A DNA stretch of 9,279 nt from Balneolales bacterium (GTDB lineage Bacteria > Bacteroidota > Rhodothermia > Balneolales > Natronogracilivirgulaceae): the NCBI GenBank assembly GCA_007116685.1, contig SKIC01000146.1, positions 1 through 9,279 on the forward strand. Direction: 5' to 3'. Made by a program: the position numbers and the translations under genes. The notes under the pieces were generated by a model, which saw nothing but the letters and a program-made list of their open reading frames with translations, searched no databases and was not told where the DNA came from. Positions 4,995 through 9,279 of this stretch are shown one piece after another (positions within the stretch are counted from its first letter, which is position 1; the number at the start of each line of letters is the position of its first letter).

Positions 4995-7175
4995 CTAATT
5001 CACCAATTTCAATCCAATTCTTTGGCGGCGTAAATCTACATCCAGAATTTCTACTTTTACGATATCGCCTACGCTAACCACATCGAGAGCGTTTTCGACT
5101 TTTTGATTTCCTTCTTTCATGTTGGAAATATGCAAAAGACCGTCTTGTTTTACTCCGATATCAACAAATGCACCGAAATCTACCACGTTTCGGACAGTTC
5201 CTTCCATGATTTCGCCCGGTTTGAGGTCTTCCATCTTCACAACATCCTGGCGTAAAATGGGCTGAGGGAGAGATTCTCGAGGATCACGACCCGGTTTCAA
5301 GAGGTTTTCCATGATGAGTTGAAGTGTGGGTTCACCAATGCCAATTTTTTCGGCGGTTGATTTGGTGTTCAATTCGCTGAATTTCATATCCAGTTTTTCC
5401 ATTTCAGATGGAAGGCGCTCTAAATCCACATCCAGCATAGCGCAGAGTTTTTGTGTAGCCTCATAACTTTCAGGGTGGATGGCTGTGTTATCCAAAGGAT
5501 TTTTAGAATCCGGCAGACGAAGGAATCCGGCCGCCTGCTGATAACGAAATGCGCCTACTCCGGGTACATCCAATAATTGATCACGATTGGAGAATCCGCC
5601 CATTTCCTGACGTTTTTCAATAATCTTTTTCGCAACCGTACGGCTCAAACCGGAAACGTAGGTGAGAAGGGCAGAACTTGCCGTATTCAGATTAACGCCC
5701 ACATTATTCACACAGCTCTCAACGACATCATCAAGTTTTCCGGATAAACGCACCTGATTCACATCATGCTGATACAAACCAACGCCAATAGATTTCGGAT
5801 CGATTTTTACTAATTCAGAAAGAGGGTCAAGAACACGACGGGCAATAGAGATATTTCCACGCTGAGCGGCTTCTAATTCCGGGAATTCGTCGCGGGCTTC
5901 TTTGGATGCAGAATACACTGAGGCTCCGGCTTCATTCACAATCATATAGGCCAGATTTTCGTCTTTTTTAGATTGTTTTCGCTGCTGAATCATGTCTGCA
6001 ACTACTTGCTCCGTTTCCCGACTACCTGTTCCATTTCCGATGGCAATCAAATCCACACTATGTTTATCAATGAGATGATTCATGACCGCTACGGATTCCG
6101 CAATTTTATTATGTGGCGGGGTGGGATAAACTGTGGTGCCTTCGATATAGTTGCCATTTGGATCAATGATAGCCACTTTGCAACCGGTTCGGTAAGCCGG
6201 GTCAATTCCCATCACTACTTTCGATGCCAAAGGTGGTTGCATGAGCAGATTGCCTAGATTCTCAGCAAAATTCTGAATGGCGTGCTCGTCTGCCAGTTCT
6301 GTGAGGTCATTTCGCAACTCACGTTCCAGGGATGGAATGAGCAGTCGCTTATAGGCATCAGAAATAGCATTTTCTAATTCAGCAACAAAAATGGAATCCT
6401 CATTCTTGATGATGAGATAGTCCATTTTGTCGAGCACTTTTTCTTCCCACATATCCAAAGAAACGCTCAAAACGCCCTCACGCTCACCGCGGTTTATTGC
6501 CAGAATCTGGTGTGGTTTGAGAAATTTGATTTTGCCTTTAAACTCATAATAACTTTCAAAAACGCCCTTTTCATCTTCGCCTTTGGCTTTTTTAACACTT
6601 AGACCACCAAAATCTCTGATTTGCTCTCTAAGCATATCGCGAACATCTACTCGCTCACTAATCCACTCTGCGCAAATATCCATAGCTCCGTTGAGTGCAT
6701 CATCAGCAGAATTGACTTCTTTTTCTTTATCCACGTATTGCGCAGCAATGGCATCGGGATCGCCTTTTGTTGTTTCTTGTTTCCAAATCAACTCAGCCAA
6801 TGGCTCCAGCCCTTTTTCCTTTGCCATAGACGCTCTAGTTTTGCGCTTTGGTTTGTAAGGGAGGTAGAGGTCTTCAAGTTTTTTAAGTTCGGTACAGGCC
6901 TTAATTTCGGCTTCCAGTTCGGGCGTTAATTTGTCCTGATCAGCAATCGTATTAAGTATGGTCTCTTTACGGTCTTGCAACAATTTCTGGAACTCCAACT
7001 CATCCCGAATCTCCCGTAATTGTTCTTCATCCAATCCACCGGTCACCTCCTGACGATACCTGGCAATGAAGGGGATGGTAGCGCCTTCATCGAGTAGGCC
7101 TGCTACTTTTGCAATTTGTGCTGCTGAGATAGTGAGATTTTTAGATACGATGTTGTGAATAATCTGATTGGACAT
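4995..7175 (-). CDS. tex: Tex family transcription accessory / S1 RNA-binding protein
   Basis: Tex is a conserved cytoplasmic nucleic-acid-binding protein linked to transcription and RNA handling; its exact role is still unclear. At 726 residues this copy is complete (family usually about 710-790). The N-terminal helical region (1-310) contains the family signature GATIPFIARYRQEVTGGLDEEQL. A YqgF/RuvX-like domain starts at about 317 (VVMGIDPAYRTGCKVAIID) with IAIGNGTGSRETE and NEAGASVYSASKEARDEFP following. LDPLSELVKIDPKSIGVGLYQHDVNQ leads into the helix-hairpin-helix region (about 485-560, including LDVPGVGAFRYQQAAGF). The S1 domain is 653-724 (GEIMEGTVRNVVDFGAFVDIG). In the YqgF motif Ala replaces the usual Gly of GxDPG. 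The start is ATG with no clear Shine-Dalgarno, but a good promoter lies 32 bases upstream. It is monocistronic here, converges on the hydrolase operon and diverges from the LuxE-like gene. Confidence 0.97.
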   Translation of the reverse strand: MSNQIIHNIVSKNLTISAAQIAKVAGLLDEGATIPFIARYRQEVTGGLDEEQLREIRDELEFQKLLQDRKETILNTIADQDKLTPELEAEIKACTELKKLEDLYLPYKPKRKTRASMAKEKGLEPLAELIWKQETTKGDPDAIAAQYVDKEKEVNSADDALNGAMDICAEWISERVDVRDMLREQIRDFGGLSVKKAKGEDEKGVFESYYEFKGKIKFLKPHQILAINRGEREGVLSVSLDMWEEKVLDKMDYLIIKNEDSIFVAELENAISDAYKRLLIPSLERELRNDLTELADEHAIQNFAENLGNLLMQPPLASKVVMGIDPAYRTGCKVAIIDPNGNYIEGTTVYPTPPHNKIAESVAVMNHLIDKHSVDLIAIGNGTGSRETEQVVADMIQQRKQSKKDENLAYMIVNEAGASVYSASKEARDEFPELEAAQRGNISIARRVLDPLSELVKIDPKSIGVGLYQHDVNQVRLSGKLDDVVESCVNNVGVNLNTASSALLTYVSGLSRTVAKKIIEKRQEMGGFSNRDQLLDVPGVGAFRYQQAAGFLRLPDSKNPLDNTAIHPESYEATQKLCAMLDVDLERLPSEMEKLDMKFSELNTKSTAEKIGIGEPTLQLIMENLLKPGRDPRESLPQPILRQDVVKMEDLKPGEIMEGTVRNVVDFGAFVDIGVKQDGLLHISNMKEGNQKVENALDVVSVGDIVKVEILDVDLRRQRIGLKLVN

Positions 7176-7206
7176 TAATAAAGTGAGTTCGTTAAAAAAT
7201 GGTCGG

Positions 7207-7214
7207 CAAATATA
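7207..7214 (-). promoter_or_regulatory. Bacteroidota-type -7 promoter box for tex
   Basis: On the minus strand this reads TATATTTG, a perfect TAnnTTTG, the -7 element of the Bacteroidota housekeeping sigma factor. Transcription would begin near 7200 and give a leader of about 25 bases before the tex ATG at 7175. I see no convincing TTTG -33 element at the usual distance; TTTT lies 15 bases upstream. Confidence 0.55.
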
Positions 7215-7326
7215 ACGAATGATGAATAGAAAATGCTAACGAATGGTTGCATGAATAATCCCACTGAATCCTTATTTAGTATGCAAGAATCAGTAATTGT
7301 GAGGTAAATTATTGTATCTTTTCCCT

Positions 7327-8340
7327 ATGAATAGTAATGAAATTGATATCAATTTTAAGGAATTCTTAGATAATCATGCTCAGCAGCAAAAAAATCTCTT
7401 TTCAGGAACTCTTGAGAAGAATTATCAGTACCAATCTGAGCATAATCCCATTTTTTCCAGTTTCATAGATGAGTTTCCATCTCATTCTGCAGATAAGGAT
7501 GCCATACCCTTACTTCCCATTGAAGCTTTTCGAGAAGCAAAAGTGATGGCTGGACTGAATAGTGATTATGATCTTCTGTTCGAGAGTTCCGGAACAACAG
7601 GAATGCGAAAAAGTCGGCACTTCGTAAAAGAGGAGAAGATTTACCGGAGTTCCTTATTAGAAGGATTTCGCCATTTTTATCCTTTGGATGAAATGGTAAT
7701 CCTTGCCTATACGCCGGGCTATGCAGACAATCCAAACTCATCTTTAATATGGATGCTTAAAGAACTCATTTCTCAAGACCAGACAGGAATGAGCCGTTTT
7801 TTGCCACTTGAGAAGGAAATTCCTGAATCTTTAATTATGGAAATCACTTCATCAGGAAAAAAGGTGATGCTCTTTGGAGCAGCTTTTGGGTTTTTGGATA
7901 TGATTGAAAGATATCCGATTACATTACCCGCAGATTCTTTGATCATGGAGACCGGTGGCATGAAGACCCACCGAAGAGAAGTCAGCAGGGCAGAATTACA
8001 TCAGAAGTTGTCTGATGGATTTGGTTTGCCGTTACATCAGATACATTCGGAATACGGGATGACGGAAATGTTATCTCAGGCTTATTGTAGAGATGGGCTT
8101 TGGTTTGAGCCCGTACCCTGGCTGGCAGTCAGCATTCGTAATCCGGAAAACCCACTCGAAGTTGTACCCGATGGAGAAAGAGGATTGCTGGGAATAATTG
8201 ATTTGGCAAATGTCCATTCTTGTTCGTTTATTTTAACGAAGGATATCGGCTTAAGAAGAGCAGACGGTGCTTTTCAAGTTTTAGGGCGATACAGACACAG
8301 CAATCTTCGGGGTTGTAATTTCCTAATTGATGATGAGTAA
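7327..8340 (+). CDS. LuxE/PaaK-family acyl-protein synthetase (adenylate-forming)
   Basis: This 337-residue protein belongs to the LuxE-like branch of the adenylate-forming superfamily. Such enzymes activate a fatty acid with ATP to acyl-AMP and transfer it to a protein thiol, in LuxE for reduction by LuxC. Evidence: ATP-binding loop ESSGTTGMRKSRHF (about 86-99), METGGMKTHRREVSR (about 207-221), the A5-like YGMTE (243-247) and the C-terminal GRYRHSNLRGCN (about 321-332). It is slightly shorter than LuxE (about 370) and lacks the large C-terminal domain of acyl-CoA ligases, as expected for the family. The ATG at 7327 is preferred, but a TTG at 7312 in the same frame has GAGG 7 bases before it and would add MYLFP. 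The next gene overlaps its end and is LuxC-like, so the two products almost surely work together. The cellular role of such pairs in non-luminous Bacteroidota is not settled. Confidence 0.88.
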   Translation: MNSNEIDINFKEFLDNHAQQQKNLFSGTLEKNYQYQSEHNPIFSSFIDEFPSHSADKDAIPLLPIEAFREAKVMAGLNSDYDLLFESSGTTGMRKSRHFVKEEKIYRSSLLEGFRHFYPLDEMVILAYTPGYADNPNSSLIWMLKELISQDQTGMSRFLPLEKEIPESLIMEITSSGKKVMLFGAAFGFLDMIERYPITLPADSLIMETGGMKTHRREVSRAELHQKLSDGFGLPLHQIHSEYGMTEMLSQAYCRDGLWFEPVPWLAVSIRNPENPLEVVPDGERGLLGIIDLANVHSCSFILTKDIGLRRADGAFQVLGRYRHSNLRGCNFLIDDE

Positions 8341-9279
8341 TAGTCAAAAACGAAATCCCACTTACAGAGAACAGGCTCAGATAATTTCTGGTGTTGTAAA
8401 GAATTGGTTGGAATATCATCACCCAAACAGGCGCAACGCCATCAACGATACCATCGAAAAAACTTCATTTTCTAAGGAAGATGTAACGTTTCAAATTCGT
8501 CATTTAAAAGACAGTGTGCGCCTTGAAGTGATGCTGCAATGGTTACAGGAAGCGGGCTATCGTCTTGACGATGAATTGCCCGAAAAACCACCCAAAATAA
8601 TGGCCTTACATGCCGGGAATTTGCCTTTGGTTGGTTTGCAGGATGTTATTGCGATTTTACTTTCCGGCGCAAAGTATCGTGGTAAAATTTCACGTAAAGA
8701 CCCATATTTACTTCCAACGTTTTTGGAGGACTTTCAGGCGATTTCTCACGTGAAACACCAATGGGATACGACTTTGGAAAATCTCCCAGGTCAAAACAGA
8801 GGCATTATTTTTACCGGTAATGACGATAGTATTCCTGAAGTCAAAAAGATTGTAGAAGAGCACAAATTGGATAGTGAAGACGTGCAATGGCTCATTCGGA
8901 AAGCACATTTTTCGATGGCTTATATTTCCAGAAATGATAGATATACCTACAGTGATTTGACGGAATCTATACTCAGGTATAATGGGCAGGGCTGTCGTTC
9001 TGTTTCCGTCATTGTCGCTCCATTTAGTTTAGATTCTGAGCATTGTGCTTTAACAGACAATCTGGAAGCATATTTGCAAAAACGAAATCTCATTGAAAAT
9101 TTGAACTCGACAACTCAATATCAGTTCGCTCTGAATAAATCCATTGGACGCAAACAAATGACTGTTGGACACCTTTTAATACAGGAAGTTGAAGAGCCTG
9201 TTTTGGATAATCCCAATATCATTAACTGGATAGTAGGAAACAGAAACAAAGCCAGATTGATAGCAAATCAATTAGGAGA
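8330..9279 (+). CDS. LuxC-family acyl-CoA/acyl-protein reductase, 3'-truncated by window end
   Basis: An open frame runs from an ATG pair (8330 or 8333) to the window edge without a stop, about 316 residues; complete LuxC-type reductases are usually about 350-480. It overlaps the 3' end of the LuxE-like gene by 8-11 bases, a sign of translational coupling. Family marks are HAGNLPLVGLQDVIAILLSG (about 94-113), which resembles the nucleotide-binding region AGNIPLVG of Bacteroidota acyl-CoA reductases, SRKDPYLLP (about 121-129), and YNGQGCRSVSVIVAP with the probable catalytic Cys222. These enzymes (aldehyde dehydrogenase superfamily) use NADPH to reduce an activated fatty acyl group to a fatty aldehyde through a cysteine thioester. 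The upstream LuxE-like enzyme is the natural donor. No luciferase subunits are visible in the window; the downstream gene is not seen. The family call is firm; the end product is unknown. Confidence 0.87.
   Translation, partial: MMSNSQKRNPTYREQAQIISGVVKNWLEYHHPNRRNAINDTIEKTSFSKEDVTFQIRHLKDSVRLEVMLQWLQEAGYRLDDELPEKPPKIMALHAGNLPLVGLQDVIAILLSGAKYRGKISRKDPYLLPTFLEDFQAISHVKHQWDTTLENLPGQNRGIIFTGNDDSIPEVKKIVEEHKLDSEDVQWLIRKAHFSMAYISRNDRYTYSDLTESILRYNGQGCRSVSVIVAPFSLDSEHCALTDNLEAYLQKRNLIENLNSTTQYQFALNKSIGRKQMTVGHLLIQEVEEPVLDNPNIINWIVGNRNKARLIANQLG

Noticed and set aside
7315..7322. TATCTTTT as a -7 promoter box for the LuxE-like gene
   Set aside because: It overlaps the coding start region, so the transcript would begin at or after the start codon, and no TTTG -33 element is at a suitable distance.
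7327..9279. Bioluminescence operon
   Set aside because: LuxE- and LuxC-like proteins alone are common outside luminous bacteria; no luxA, luxB or luxD appears in the window.

Overview
The window looks like a chromosomal piece from a Bacteroidota-type bacterium, possibly Balneolota/Rhodothermota. The signs are moderate GC, weak or absent Shine-Dalgarno sequences at most genes, a perfect TAnnTTTG -7 box upstream of tex, Bacteroidota-style lipoproteins, and a LuxE/LuxC-family gene pair of the kind found in non-luminous Bacteroidota. The phylum is an inference; no rRNA or marker phylogeny is available here. There is no transposase, phage gene, tRNA or CRISPR array.

Left part (1-4547, all + strand): a 5'-truncated AMP-forming acyl-CoA ligase, a small lipocalin-like lipoprotein, a 522-residue outer-membrane beta-barrel protein and an alpha/beta-hydrolase that is itself a lipoprotein. 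The last two genes are 9 bases apart and surely co-transcribed; the first two are 46 bases apart. Together they suggest an envelope module that takes up an ester or acid (barrel), hydrolyses it (lipoprotein hydrolase) and activates the acid as a CoA thioester (ligase). The substrate cannot be read from the sequence.

Middle (4548-4994): a 447-base non-coding gap between convergent genes. It is packed with perfect or near-perfect hairpins whose stems differ but whose tips share a motif close to TCGTCCTCGA. One hairpin followed by a T-tract is the apparent intrinsic terminator of tex; another, facing the other way, may end the + strand operon. The gap also holds a 15-base direct repeat and a widely spaced 12-base inverted repeat. 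This is the most unusual part of the window.

Right part: tex (4995-7175, - strand), a full-length RNA-binding transcription accessory factor. A 151-base divergent promoter region separates it from a + strand pair: a LuxE/PaaK-family adenylate-forming acyl-protein synthetase (7327-8340) and an overlapping LuxC-family acyl-CoA reductase (from about 8330) that runs off the window. The pair would activate a fatty acid and reduce the acyl group to an aldehyde. No luciferase gene (luxAB) is present in this window, so light production is not implied.
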